Shown: piece by piece, positions 46,444-58,400 of the stretch
How positions within the stretch are numbered: the first letter of the stretch is position 1
Layout: every line of letters begins with the position of its first letter
Origin: Gaertneriomyces semiglobifer
Lineage: Eukaryota; Chytridiomycota; Chytridiomycetes; Spizellomycetales; Spizellomycetaceae
Direction: 5' to 3'
NCBI GenBank assembly: GCA_025558075.1
Contig: JAHLKF010000021.1
Location: 124,001-188,000 of the forward strand
Length of the DNA stretch: 64,000 nucleotides
Made by a program: the position numbers and the translations under genes
The notes under the pieces: generated by a model
What the model was told of the DNA's origin: nothing
The model's input: the letters and a program-made list of their open reading frames with translations, nothing else
The model's database searches: none

Positions 46444-47949
46444 ATGAAGTTCTTCTTTCTTGCTACCTTGTTCACAAGTTGTGTGGTCTCTACTCGCGGC
46501 ATTGTCACTAAAGACAATGGGAACACTCGAATCTCTTGGTATGGGAACACTGGTGTAGACGTCACTACCGCCGCTTCTTTCGTCAAACTACAAGAGATAC
46601 CATTAGGAGACCGTTTACAGTTCTTTGCACAACCTCTCGTTTACGATGACGTTATCTTTGCTGCTAGCATCAACAACACAATCCATCGTATCAATGCCAA
46701 AACACACGAAATTTTAGAGAGTCGGCTTGTCGATCCTCCTTTCGACGCATGGAGAGAACTAGGGACATGTGTTTCACCGCAGAATCCTTATACTGGAATT
46801 CTTAGTACACCTGTCATCGACAGAGACATTATCTACTTTACCTCAAAGACGTACAAAGATGGTACTACTTCAGGACTGGATAATGGTGTGTGGAAGCTTC
46901 ACGCCCTCGATTTTTACTCATGGCAGAAGAAGCCGGGTTTCCCTATCGTCATATCCGGAGAATACAATGGTGTCGTGTTCAATGGAGGGGAACAATTACA
47001 GCGACCCGGGTTACTTTCTATGAATGGAAAGATCATAGTTACATTTGGAGCATACTGTAGCTTATTCGACTATCATGGATGGGTGTTTGCTATCGACAGG
47101 GAATCGGGTTCAATTGATTCTGTGTTTGCAACAAGCACAACCGATCCTACTACAAGAGGAGGTGGAGTGTGGATGGCTGGTTCGGCCCCTTCTACACGTG
47201 GAGATGGAACCTTTTACACTACTAGTGGTAACAGTTTTGGAAATTGGAACTATTCATCGTTGATTCGTGGAAGATATGCCATCACAAGTCCGCTGGTGAA
47301 TTCCATCATCCGCTTCAACGTCTCAACCGGGAAACCTATTGACTTTTTCACACCATCAAACACCGTCGATCTCGATGCTAAGGGACTTGATCTTGGGACC
47401 GGATCGTTAGCTTTGTTACCTTCTCAATTCGACTTTAAACAGTGGCAAACGGGAGCAACTCTAGGCAAAGATGGATACATGTTCATTGTCAAAACGTTGG
47501 ATCTGGGTGGATATGCTGGGGAAGGAAAGAAAGAGTACATCATTCAAAAGATTCAAACGGGTGGTGCTTCACGCTGTACACCATCTGCGTTTCCCCCGGA
47601 TAAGTTGCTCTACGTGAGCGTCTTTAACAAGGGAATCCAAGCTTACGAATACTCTTCTACCACGGGTAAATTTACACTCAAAGGACGAACGCAAAGCAAT
47701 GTTGGTATCAATGTAGGAAATGTTGTTGTCACGTCATCAGCGAGCATAACCGGAACAGCAGCCATTTGGATCAACGATGTCAACACTGCTCAGATTCGTG
47801 CTTACAAGGGGACCCCTGTAAACGGAACCATTGTACCTATTCTTGCAATACCCGCCAAAGTATGCAAATTTACGTCACCGACATTTTACAAAAGTAGAGG
47901 ATATGTTACTACATGTGATGGAAAGTTGGTCGTATTTGGAAAGGCTTGA
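46444..47949 (+). CDS. Secreted PQQ-like beta-propeller protein
   Basis: Single exon, 501 aa from the ATG at 46444. Residues 1-~19 are a signal peptide (MKFFFLATLFTSCVVSTRG). The mature part has repeated strands with aromatic and Gly turns of the quinoprotein/PQQ beta-propeller type: FFAQPLVYDDVIFAAS, GILSTPVIDRDIIYF, a YHGWVFAIDRESG segment, GGGVWMAGSAPSTRGDGTFY, then ATGN-like TTSGNSFG. The YHGW-VF, GG-W and SGN motifs recur in a fungal and bacterial secreted family. Whether it binds PQQ or any cofactor cannot be told. Potential N-glycosylation sites include NNTI, NYSS, NVST and NGTI. Codon use is more A/T-ending than in the flanking genes and there is no intron, so horizontal gain or a fast-evolving family is possible but unproven. 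Confidence 0.78.
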   Translation: MKFFFLATLFTSCVVSTRGIVTKDNGNTRISWYGNTGVDVTTAASFVKLQEIPLGDRLQFFAQPLVYDDVIFAASINNTIHRINAKTHEILESRLVDPPFDAWRELGTCVSPQNPYTGILSTPVIDRDIIYFTSKTYKDGTTSGLDNGVWKLHALDFYSWQKKPGFPIVISGEYNGVVFNGGEQLQRPGLLSMNGKIIVTFGAYCSLFDYHGWVFAIDRESGSIDSVFATSTTDPTTRGGGVWMAGSAPSTRGDGTFYTTSGNSFGNWNYSSLIRGRYAITSPLVNSIIRFNVSTGKPIDFFTPSNTVDLDAKGLDLGTGSLALLPSQFDFKQWQTGATLGKDGYMFIVKTLDLGGYAGEGKKEYIIQKIQTGGASRCTPSAFPPDKLLYVSVFNKGIQAYEYSSTTGKFTLKGRTQSNVGINVGNVVVTSSASITGTAAIWINDVNTAQIRAYKGTPVNGTIVPILAIPAKVCKFTSPTFYKSRGYVTTCDGKLVVFGKA

Positions 47950-48376
47950 TTGGAATAGCACCAGGCATACATTACTAGCAACAACATTACCAAATCAGCA
48001 GTGCTTCTGTGTATATGTACCTTCGTCAGTTCTTACATTGATCAAAATTGTTTACATTGTAAGTCCACCCTGCCTTCTTGTACGCAGTGACAACATCATC
48101 ACATGTTCGACAGACGGATGCAACGGGCAACTTGGAGCAGTAGTAATCCAATGCCAATTGAGGTGCCGCGCACCTTGTATATAGAAATGACAAACGGAGC
48201 AACATCAACCGGCTTGAGAGACTCCGCATTACGGCTCTTGCAGATTGCAAAGCGCGTGATGATAAGACGAACCATACCTTTGCATTGTATGCTACAGCGG
48301 AAAATTACATGATCTTACAAGAAATCCAAAATAAATAAGCCCAACCCTGTCTGGCCTGACGTCCCCAAACTAATGC

Positions 48377-51300
48377 CTACTGTAAAACACGCTTTCTCCA
48401 TCCAGACTCTTCACTCTCATCTCTCGTCAACTGCAAGAAAGACGGTTTGTATCAGAACAACACATTTACGATTATCAACATGACGAATTTGAGAACATAC
48501 CTCCCAGGTGCCCCACCACCCCAACCCGACCTTCAAACTTCCAACCCCTTTCACGCCATCAAACGTCTCCCACCCAACCCTGACCCACGTACCATCCGCA
48601 ATCTTCTCTACCTCCACCAAGAAGTCGTCCAAAGTGTTGACACGCACACTGTTGATATGTGTAATAAACATTGTCGGAACTAGGCCGTACTGATACGATG
48701 GCGATCCGCGGGACCGGGAAGTAATATAAATCAACGACGGCAGCGTAGTCATCATGGTAGAATTCGGGGTCGAGGCGGAACCAGTCATGGCCATGGGATC
48801 ACTTTCAATGTTCGTCCCTCCTCTGGTACTCTTATACTGTTGCCGCACCGCTCGTCCTGGCTCCACCACGACACATCCGGCCCACCCCACAACCCGCCTT
48901 GTTCCCTCCTCAAACCCATCCGTCTCAACCACCACGTCCAAAACCTGTTTCTGCCTCAACACCGTCACAGTTACACGTTCTTCCCACAGCTCGCTCAGTT
49001 CCAACTCTCCAACCCGCGTAATCACCTTGTCCCCAATCGCGAGAATAACATCCAGATCCCTCAACCCTTTCCCCGTTCGACTTCCATTTTCAATCCGCTT
49101 CACCATGAACACCTGTCGCCTCTCCCGATTCGCTTCCTCGACTTTACGCACCCACTCTTCACTCAACCCCATATGTCTCGCACTCGACATCTGAATCGGG
49201 CACACCTCTACCGCCAACCCCCTCAACATCACTCTCCGTCCCTCCTTCAAGGCCTCCAACACAGGCACTACACATTCTACTCCAATTCCCAAGTGATACT
49301 CATTGTCCCGTCCATTCTCGGTGCGTTCTCCCAAATAGCTGAACCACAATCCCTGCACCCGTGCCTGCGAGTCGCACAGCACACCCGCGCTGCACTGCTG
49401 CGCAATAGGGGTGTCCACCGTCACCGCGTCAAGATTGATCGCTCGGAACCGTGGGTTGGACGAATACGGAATGGTCACCGCCGTGATATCCGTTACGCGT
49501 GTTTCGACAACCACCGGTCTCTGCATAGCATTCAGTGCCACCAGCGTTGTTTTGCGGCCTTGTCCAAGTTTTTCGTCACTGATCGGAGCGGACATCACGG
49601 GTGTTGATCCGATCAAGACCGGGTCGTACTGAATGATGGCAAAGTTGTGCGTGGGGTGTAAGAAAAGCGGTTTGGCGGGGATGATGATGGAATCCGCAAA
49701 TGTGAGAAAGATGTCGCCCAGCGCGTAAGGAACAATGTTTCGCCCAACAATGACTAATCCACGGGCAGCATCGAGAATAAGTCCGGCGCCAAGTTTCTAT
49801 CAAAGATCCAGATTGTATTAGTAAGTTTGTGATGCATACGCGAGGCACAAAAAAAGCCGCCCTCATGTTGCAAGCTCCGAAGATCTGCATGTACTCAAAC
49901 ACTCACCCTGGATTTCGGGAACCCTTCAATTTTGACGGGCAAATACATCATAACCTTTACCAAACACCTAAAGATCTCCTTGGCATTCCCCAGACTCTCA
50001 TCCAAATCCGCAAAACTGGCACTCAGAATCGGAAGCGGCTTAGGGGGTGGGGCGGGTCCCAGATTCTCAAAGTCCCACTTGCCAGTAGTATCATTTCGAA
50101 CCGCCAACCGGAACCCACTCCAATGCCTCTCAGCGACAACGACTGCGAGGTTCTTGGTGTGTACGTCCAGAATAGAATAGAATTCCACTGGAACACGTTC
50201 CCGATCGGGAATGGCTCGGAACGCCTCGATGAAGGCGTCAAGACTCGGGGTGGGTTTGGTGTCAAGGGAGGTAATGATCCACCCGCGATCCGGGCCATCG
50301 AGGCGAAACATGCCAGATGGCTCGGCGACCCAGACACCTTCCACTGGGATTGCGAATTGCCGCGCAAGCTGGTAGGAGAGATTATTCAATTTGCTTCCTC
50401 CAGCTTCCACATACCTAAAACACACCACAACAAAAAAGTTAGCATGCATAACATTGCTAGAGAATGAGCTTCAGCCCTAGACAAGCCACACTCAATGCAT
50501 ACCTATCAGGGGTAATCGAATGCAAATCTTGCACAGGAATCTCGATCGCCACCTCAACACCGCCGCGTTGTACGACAACCTTGATAGTCCGTCCAATGCT
50601 ATTGTCCAACATATCTTCCAACGGCACGAACTTGGTCACCCATGTTCCATTGATAGTTAACAGCACGTCGCCCTCTTCTAACAGTCCGCTTGCTGGACCT
50701 TTTGGGACAACGACCTCCACAACCAGCATCCCGACCTCACTCGGAAACATCTTTCTGACCTTTGCCTCCACATCGTCCGTTAACCCTAACCGTCTCACTT
50801 CATCAAACGGTCGGTGGGTCCACTGTGTCTGTACGGTGCCTCGCGGGACACTCTCCCCCTTCTTAATAAACTCCAACGCTCGCGCAACCCTGTCCAACGG
50901 AAAGAAAAAGTCAGTGGCAGCGTGCACTCTGCCACCAGCCTGCAACGCGACCGCCTTCCCCTCCACATTCAAGACCGGACTCCCACTGGATCCACCACTG
51001 GTACTACTCGCCGCCTGAAGATAAAACGTATTGAAATCATTATAGGTCATTTCTCCATACTCGGGCGCATTCCGATCCAGTCTTGAGATCGAGCCAGCCA
51101 AGATACTCAATTTCTCGCCGGCATCGTTTCCAACAACTCGAATATCCAATCCAACTTGTGCAAGGTGGGGGGCAAGCTCGATTTCTGTCACTGGCATGTA
51201 CTTGATCTTTGTGGGATCAAACTTGAGCACCCCGAAATCGTGGATAGGGTCTCTGTACACGGGATACACATCCACTTCTTCATGATCGTGAAATACGGCT

Positions 51301-51872
51301 TCACCCACGAATGGGCCTGCACAGGCTACATGTCGGTTAGTCAGAATCAGTCCTCTTGTTGCGTCCACGACGAATCCAGAAGCTTCACTCGTCTCTGGCC
51401 CTTCGGTATCAAATGCGGCAACTTGTGAGAAGCGGATGCTGACAATGGCTTTGACGGCTTGTTCGACGGTTTTTTGCCAGATGGGTTGAGAACTGCTTGG
51501 GAACCCTACGATGGGCTCGGTGGGCGTTGTGATCGTATCGCTCTCGCGGCGTTTCATGTTGGGGATACTGACGATTTCCGAACGGCTGCGTTTCCGCTTT
51601 TGAGCAATGGGGCCTGGCGGGGGTGTGGAGACATCCGTCAGTGGTGGGGCCGTAAGGTGTGGTACTGTCGGTATCGCAGGTGGTAGGGGAAGTCCACCGT
51701 TGGGGGCCATCAGTGTTGTCGTCGTTTCCACAGCTACTGTAACTGGAGACGCAGACGGTGGTACCTCGGCAAACAATGTCGTAGAACTACCATTCGCTTT
51801 CTGTTCATCACGCTCTCTTTGTTCATATTGGTCCAGATCCATCATATTCTGTTCGCTATTCTCCGGATCCAT
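48377..51872 (-). CDS. NMA111: Nma111-like nuclear HtrA/PDZ serine protease
   Basis: Four exons on the minus strand, 51872-50503, 50414-49907, 49796-48501 and 48430-48377 (3228 nt, 1075 aa); all junctions keep frame. I start at the ATG at 51872, since the frame extends upstream only through GTG. Residues 1-130 are disordered with a basic NLS-like QKRKRSR at 91-97. The active HtrA domain follows with His181 ([10 protein letters not shown]), Asp212 ([10 protein letters not shown]) and Ser296 (GGSSGSPV), then PDZ units ([17 protein letters not shown], and [19 protein letters not shown]) and a second, degenerate protease-like half containing [19 protein letters not shown]. Exon 4 adds only 17 residues ending RKRVLQ. 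This tandem architecture is specific to fungal Nma111, which in yeast acts in the nucleus in heat tolerance, lipid homeostasis and apoptosis by cleaving Bir1. Length is slightly above the yeast protein. Confidence 0.94.
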
Positions 51873-52779
51873 CTTGGTTTTCAGTTCGGTCGCTCGTAGG
51901 ACCTCGTACAAAACAGGCACAAAGCTTTAGCAGACACAGACGTAACTTTTCAGATTATGCAGAACTATTTACACATGCAGGTTAGGACCTGTTCAATGGT
52001 AGATCGTCCAAAGTTTAAGCGTCGAGTTTTGCGAGGAAAAATGACTCCAGATCCAAACCGAGAGTCACTCACAAGTCACTATCAAGTCGGCGTCAAACTT
52101 GGCGCCTCACAACGGACACTTTCCCACGCTGGCTGGCTGTTAAACTGCCATGCTTTTTCCAGTCCTGTTCCTACTGCTTCGTGTTCTTAGCACCCGTGGT
52201 GTATCCGTCTACTCACTGCGGTGTTTGGCAGAGAAACCGCGCCAACAACAACAGAACGTTCTGACTTTGACACCGTCAATTCCCAGTCAAAGAAGCTCTA
52301 GCTCGCCTATCCCTAATCAAAGTTCATGAGAAGGATTTCACATGCTGATAAAGTAACGGAACAAGCTTTCTCATTGTCCCATCATTCAGTAAACTACCGC
52401 ACCGTATGTGATTATCCTTTACTTGATTTCCCTTTACATAGCTACAAGAAGATACGCTCGTGTTTAAATTTCTTGTGGCTTTTGGACGTTGGTAGTACAT
52501 ATGTGTTGGAATGCACAATAAGCGCTTGCAACAAACGATCCGCTTTCGCACTCGGGACCGCCTATTGAAAACTACGCTCATTACTACTGAGAAACTTACA
52601 AATCAAATCTTCGAACCCCAGAACGATCGTTAAATGGGTTCCCTTTGTTTCAACGATATCGTCCAACATCACTTAAACGAAAGTACTCAAACGGGGCATT
52701 TATAACCGCAGTTTCTCATCCGTATCTTTTTGTTTATCTCAAAAAAATGTAGTTCTACTGGTGACTTGGCCCTTGAAAT
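51873..52779. promoter_or_regulatory. Intergenic, promoter side of NMA111
   Basis: About 900 bases with no supported gene. It lies between the NMA111 start and the small candidate gene, both on the minus strand. Confidence 0.4.
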
Positions 52780-53001
52780 TTATTTCTGTGGTTGCTGTGG
52801 AATAGCATTTGCTAACCGGCACCTAAATATGGGCCAACCAATAATGTCAAATCTTTGGGTACTCCGCGAGTAGGATTTGTGGTCTTCCAGCTTCTGACCC
52901 GCAGCGTCCACAACTCGAATGGGGTTCGCCTCGTTAAGTTTGTCCACTTTGTGGATATCTTTGTTTTTGTGGTTTTTTTCCTTGGCGGGTGGGAACGACA
53001 T
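52780..53001 (-). CDS. Candidate small gene, 73 aa
   Basis: An ATG at 53001 opens 73 codons reading as a hydrophilic Lys-rich protein (MSFPPAKEKNHKNKDIHKVD, NEANPIRVVDAAGQKLEDHK). About 120 bases upstream on the same strand is a TATA-like ttatatatacg (near 53120-53130), a sensible promoter distance. A competing ATG at 53021 in another frame would give a less natural Arg/Thr/Lys-rich peptide. No domain is recognised. It may be a short basic protein or the first exon of something longer. Confidence 0.42.
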   Translation of the reverse strand: MSFPPAKEKNHKNKDIHKVDKLNEANPIRVVDAAGQKLEDHKSYSRSTQRFDIIGWPIFRCRLANAIPQQPQK

Positions 53002-53385
53002 TGCTTGCGCGTGGCGTTCATTTCGATTGAATGTTTTCAACACTTCGTTTCGAGGACATGGTAGAATATTTGGTTGAGAGCATTCCGATCAACAAAAGTT
53101 GCATTTCTGGTCTTTTAGAAACGTATATATAACCTGTAAGACTTTTGGGAACTGAACGTACGCTCACACAAAATAACCATCAGGACCCACAAGACAAACG
53201 AACACCAAAAAAAAAGCGAGAATGACACGCACAGACACAGAGAGAGAGACAAAGAGCTCCAAAAAAAACAACCGCACCATCTATTGACCGGAACCTCTAC
53301 AGAAGACACCCTAACAGAAAACACCACCACCACTGGGAGGAGGGGGGCACCTCAAAAACACGCAGGACATCACTTGTTCACAACT

Positions 53386-55476
53386 CTACAAGCCCACAAA
53401 AAGCATGACACCCACTTCCCTCCCGTCCCTCCTCTCCCCACCATTCAAGTTCAAATTCAATCCACCAACGCCCACCCAACACTGCACTCTCAATACCGCC
53501 ATGCGAATCAACCTCTCGGTGCTCTGTCGCGGTCCGTTAACAGAGGGTGCACACCGGCGGACGGCCGTGGGCGTGGATGGGGGTGTGATGACTACCGAAC
53601 AGCACTCCTGGGGTTCCGAAACCCCAGTGTGTTCCCCCTTCGATAGCGCAGACCCAGGAACAGAAGGTTCAGGGCCGTGGGTTGACTCAACAGCGGATGG
53701 ATCCTGTTCAAGACCAGATGAAGGTTGGGCGGATTCAGATGTCGCCATCTCACTCATGTCTGGGCTGTCTACCCTCTGCATGCGCGTGGTCTTCTTCTTC
53801 TTGCCTTTCCTCCTGCGCTTAGGGGACTTAGCCTTTTCTTCCTTGGAGACAGTAGCAGTGTGCTCACTCTCGGTCGTGGAAATATCATCACTGGTCAGGT
53901 TGCAGCTCGCGTTGGTCGGTGGGACATCCATGATGTCCATATCCTGCGGTTCAGGGGTTGAAACACAAAGCGCGGATGCTGATTCCAAAGCAGTGTCCCG
54001 ATTGACTGGGGAAACTGAGGGGAGAGATGTAGACACCGGTGACATAAGGCCACCCGCATTTGCATCCTCCTCCATATCCATATCGAATATGCCGTCCTCA
54101 CAAACTTCTTTCTGAGTTTCGAAAAGTCTGACACCTTCGAAACCGGGCGGTGGTGACATGGCCATTCTGTCACTCCTGCCTTCACCGTTCCACAACCCGT
54201 GGGCCCTCTCTTCATTCCACATGCCGCCCTTGATAGGGGTCTCCCAAACAGGCACATCTGCCCAATCCATATCTTCATCCTCATCCCAACTGGCTCCATA
54301 GTCGTACGTTTCCTTCTCAGGTGTTACGGGTGTCGCTCCATACACACCAGCGAAACTCATCGGTGTACCGTACTCGGACCTCTTGTCGTCCTCAAACTCG
54401 TGATCATCGTATTCAAATCCAGACTCATACTCTGGTGATGGGTAACTCATTCTCGGAGCACCCCTCACAGGGGTAGAGACGTCCAGAGTTCCACGGGCGC
54501 GAGCAGGAGACTCGAGACAGTCATCCTCTGCAAACACACCCGTCAACCTCTCGAGCTCCCATCCGAGTCGCTCCACGTCCCATCGTTCTTCCGGATCGAC
54601 ATTCAAACATCCTCCAAGGAGGACACATGCCTCATCGACAAATCCAAACGAATCTGCGAACACTGATGCTCCTTCTTCCTCGTAGCTCTTGTAGAGCATA
54701 TCTTGATGTTTGGGCTCCGACCAAGGATTCTGGGTCGTCATGAGATTGATAAACAAAACGCCGAGAGCCCACACATCATTTTTCTCTGCATCATATGGTG
54801 TGTCGCTCGGTGTCAACACCTCCGGTGCCATGTAGCGAACACTGCCAACACCAAATTCGGTGGTGAAGCGCTCGGTCGTGGAAAGTCCAAAGTCGGTAAA
54901 CTTGACAACCACATGTTCAGACGAGGACCGGTAAGACGAAGGATACTTGACAAGTACGTTCTCAGGCTTCAGATCGCGATGATAGACGCCGCGGGAATGA
55001 ATGTAACGCAAGCCGTTCACCAATTGGCGCATAACAATCTTGGCTTCTTTCGGACTCAGGCCATCCCGCTTCTCAATGAGTCCAAAAAGATCGTCATCGC
55101 AAAACTCCAGAACTAGGAACAAATGATCCTCGGTGTGGATGGCTTCGAAAAGCGTGACAATATTAGGGTGGGGTGGTGTCGAGAGCTGAGCATGGTACGT
55201 TGACTCCAAGGTTTGCACGGCAAGCTGCTGAGGTGTCAGGGCTTGCTTGAAAAGAGTCTTGACGGCGTACTTGACGGAAGGATTGCCGAGAGCCACGCCT
55301 TCAAAGACGACGGCAAAACTACCCATGCCGAGGATCTTGACGAGTTGGAGAGTGCCCAGGGCACGTGTTTCAATGGTTGTGTTGAGCAAAGCGTACGCCG
55401 CTTCATCTTGAGAGGCGGTAACAGGTAGACTCGAGCCCGAGGCTGTCATTTCACTTGCGTCGGTGTGACCTGACAT
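53386..55476 (-). CDS. Ran1/Pat1-like Ser/Thr protein kinase 2
   Basis: Single open frame of 696 aa from the ATG at 55476. The kinase domain spans about residues 42-310: G50-M-G52-S-F-A-V-V57, lysine K73 (YAVKTLFK), FLVLEFCDDDLF hinge, HRDLKPEN with D168, DFG at 195-197, and VRYMAPE ending at 219. All catalytic residues are present and the domain lacks the large inserts of kinase 1. The FTDFGLSTTERFTTEFGVGSVRYMAPE stretch fits the fungal Ran1/Ksp1/Vhs1/Sks1 branch. The long tail holds acidic and Ser/Thr/Pro-rich regions and a strongly basic patch (KSPKRRRKGKKKKTTR, about residues 565-580) that looks like a nuclear signal. Ran1-type kinases couple nutrient state to proliferation and meiosis. 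The last ~40 residues are odd in composition and could lie beyond a missed intron. Confidence 0.85.
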   Translation of the reverse strand: MSGHTDASEMTASGSSLPVTASQDEAAYALLNTTIETRALGTLQLVKILGMGSFAVVFEGVALGNPSVKYAVKTLFKQALTPQQLAVQTLESTYHAQLSTPPHPNIVTLFEAIHTEDHLFLVLEFCDDDLFGLIEKRDGLSPKEAKIVMRQLVNGLRYIHSRGVYHRDLKPENVLVKYPSSYRSSSEHVVVKFTDFGLSTTERFTTEFGVGSVRYMAPEVLTPSDTPYDAEKNDVWALGVLFINLMTTQNPWSEPKHQDMLYKSYEEEGASVFADSFGFVDEACVLLGGCLNVDPEERWDVERLGWELERLTGVFAEDDCLESPARARGTLDVSTPVRGAPRMSYPSPEYESGFEYDDHEFEDDKRSEYGTPMSFAGVYGATPVTPEKETYDYGASWDEDEDMDWADVPVWETPIKGGMWNEERAHGLWNGEGRSDRMAMSPPPGFEGVRLFETQKEVCEDGIFDMDMEEDANAGGLMSPVSTSLPSVSPVNRDTALESASALCVSTPEPQDMDIMDVPPTNASCNLTSDDISTTESEHTATVSKEEKAKSPKRRRKGKKKKTTRMQRVDSPDMSEMATSESAQPSSGLEQDPSAVESTHGPEPSVPGSALSKGEHTGVSEPQECCSVVITPPSTPTAVRRCAPSVNGPRQSTERLIRMAVLRVQCWVGVGGLNLNLNGGERRDGREVGVMLFVGL

Positions 55477-58400
55477 GGTCCGTACAATTGAGACAGTAAT
55501 GTTTTTTGTTGCGCGTGTTGGCCGTTTGCAAATATCGAACGAGTGTAAAAAATAGTGGTTCGTTGCTGCAGGTGTTTGCGCGATAGTTGCAGATGCAGCC
55601 CAGTCTCTAGTTATGACAAGGTGGTGTTGGTCGGTTTTAGTGTTGACAATGCAGTCGTCGGTAATAGTAGCGTCAAGGGTATGTGTTTCTTTCTCTTCGA
55701 TCGAGTTCTAGTGCAAGATGTAAATCGCGTGCTGACTGTTCTGGTTGTTGCTGTCGTTGTTGTTGTGGTACTGGTAACGTGAAAGGGGCGTAACCCACTA
55801 AACCAAGATGAGGAAAAAATGAATCAGCATGTTAGCACGGAGGACTGAAGGCGGTTGCTCCTCAACACGACCCACGCACCTAACACTTTTTCGCCGTCTA
55901 AGGCCAATTACATTTCGTTTCAGAAGTGCGTCTCCCACAGGAAGCGCTGGCATTTAGTAAGAAGACTCCATCTTGATAACTCTTCCCGGATATCGGGGTT
56001 CTTGAAAATGATGGATACTCGGGAAATAAGACAAAAAGAAAGATATATAGAAGCTTGGTATAGAATATATACAGGCGAAAGAAGGATCTGGAAAAAATAA
56101 CAAGCGCGTGTAGCGCTCAAAGGTTAGGCCCCAGTCGAGAAAGTGTCTGTGCCTCCGCGCAGTGACAAAAATAGTAACAAGACGCAACGGTCGAGTAAAT
56201 GGACACGTACCTTCCAGATCGCGATCTTCCTTTTTAACCTCTGTCGATAGTGAGTTCACACTATGTGTTCAACGGGGAGGGTAAAAAGAAGGAAGCCCTG
56301 GTGGAAATCCGACCTTTGTTGTTTTCAGTTTAGGAGAATGAGGAATGCTCTTGCTTTGGTTGAGTAACGTTGCTTCGCTAGGTCGTTAGGGGTTTGTGTT
56401 TTATATCGGCCAGGCAGGCCAACCGCCGAGATTTTTGAGCTTCAGATCAGCAGAGATGTGTGTCGACGGAAGGGAGAGTCGCTGAACCTCGGGTTGTAGG
56501 TGATGAATGGGGATGAACGCGATTTGTGGAGAAGTCAGTGCACGTCCAAAGTAGATCTGCGCGTTCAACCGATGAATGACCGAAGCCGAGGGAAGAAAGC
56601 AAATTGCTCGACAGGTACGGAGACGGCAACGGCGAGTTGACTAGACTACGGAAAGACCCGTTATTGTGATCGACAGGCGGCGAATCCGAGTATGGGCGTC
56701 TTTTTGGGGAGGAGCCAAAGAATCCGTGTTTGCTCCGGTGCCTTTATATGTGTACTTTATAGTAACCTGTTCTGGTGGGGGTTGGGCCGGGTGGGCTTGA
56801 CCAACTGTATGACGGGATGATGGGATTGGAGGCGTCCTGCACGGATGGCGTTGATTGGCAACAGCGCGCGGGGTGGACAGTCCAAGGGCGGCGGTAGAGG
56901 ATGGGATGGACTTACGCCGAGAGTGCGAATATACACAGATGGGTGTAGGTGATGGGCGATATGAGGGATCTGGAAGGGAATTAACTCGTGTGTGTGTATA
57001 TAAGGCGATCGCCCCGGGATGGTAAGTTGGTTGGTTGGCTGAAGGTGGTAGGCAATCGTATCGGGACGGGAAGGGGGAATTGGGGGGACACGACAGCGCA
57101 GGCTAAAGTGGAGTGAATAGGATTATTATTGTGTGTTGTGGAAGGGAATAGAACGGAACAGAATATGAGGCAACGGCAACTGGCAACTCGCAACGCCAAG
57201 GTGCAATGCAATGGGGGCAACGTGGCCAGTTGTTGGCGTTGTGTTGGTAATTGTTGGTAATATCATCAAATCATCCATAATAATATCATATCATATCATA
57301 TCAAGCCGCATGCCCCCATGCCCCTTGCAATTGCCCCCCCAACCGTTAACAACCCGTTCCGCGCATAATAATAATAATGTCCCCATGTCGCCATATTGCC
57401 CGCACCAAAATGGCAGATAGGAACGACACCGCGTGACGTGGCCTCTTCATTTCCGCACCCGTAGTCCTGCGTTATACTTAAAGCCGCACATATACCACAA
57501 ATGACTCATCACTCTCCTCATGTGCACAATGCTCCGTCGCGCCAAATTTGCGCGTATCGCTCCGATCATCCTCCCTCTTATCAGTTCTTCCTCGGCTTGC
57601 TTTCCCCGGTGCTTGCTTCTCACAGTCACGCACTCCACTCACCTTTTATTGATGACGCCCCGTTGCGGCGTTCAGTCGTCCGTCCGTGTGCTTTCTCACA
57701 ACCTTTCGACTTCAAAATTTACACACACCCACGCACGCACCAGCGCTTTCTATGCTTTCTCTAAGTTTCCGCCTTTCAGAAATATCTAAATACCGTGCAA
57801 CAATCGCCTCTCCATCCATGCGACGATGAGCACCCCCAAAGCACCACACTAGCTCGATCACCACAGCCTGTCTAAACAGCAGCGAGAGAAAACAGTGTGT
57901 GTGGGTAAAGGGCGTGCGGTGTAGTCGTTCCTTGTGCAAAAAGGTAAAAAGTACGTCCAGAGCGAATTTATGTACTTCCCCCAACCCAAGCACAACCCTT
58001 TCTTTTTAAAAATAGTTACTATGAATTGTTGCGTCTTCCTTCGTCAATGTGATATATATATTCACATATTAAAGCTAAGCCAGCCACGTCTGCTTGTGTG
58101 TGTGTAAACATTGGTCCTTCCTTGAATTGAATTGGACATTTCCTCTCCTTTGTCAGGTCGTCTTGAAACTACCCAGTTGCTCAATGAGTGTCACGAGAAA
58201 CGCGCTCCTTTCTCGGGGAGGGCGCAATCATGTTATCTTGTTGCTTGAACTGAGCGACCGCTGGTATGTGTGAATGAATGAATGAAATGAAATGAATCGG
58301 TAATGACATTTAAAGGGTCACTTTCAATGAATGCGCCAAAACTGTGTCCCATTGCGTGTTCATTCAATTCATGCCATTCATCAATGGATTCGCGACTTGT

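Noticed and set aside
51873..51920. 16-codon extension of the NMA111 start
   Set aside because: It starts with GTG; the ATG at 51872 is the first proper start in frame.
54703..55428. Plus-strand frames inside kinase 2
   Set aside because: They are antisense shadows of the kinase domain.
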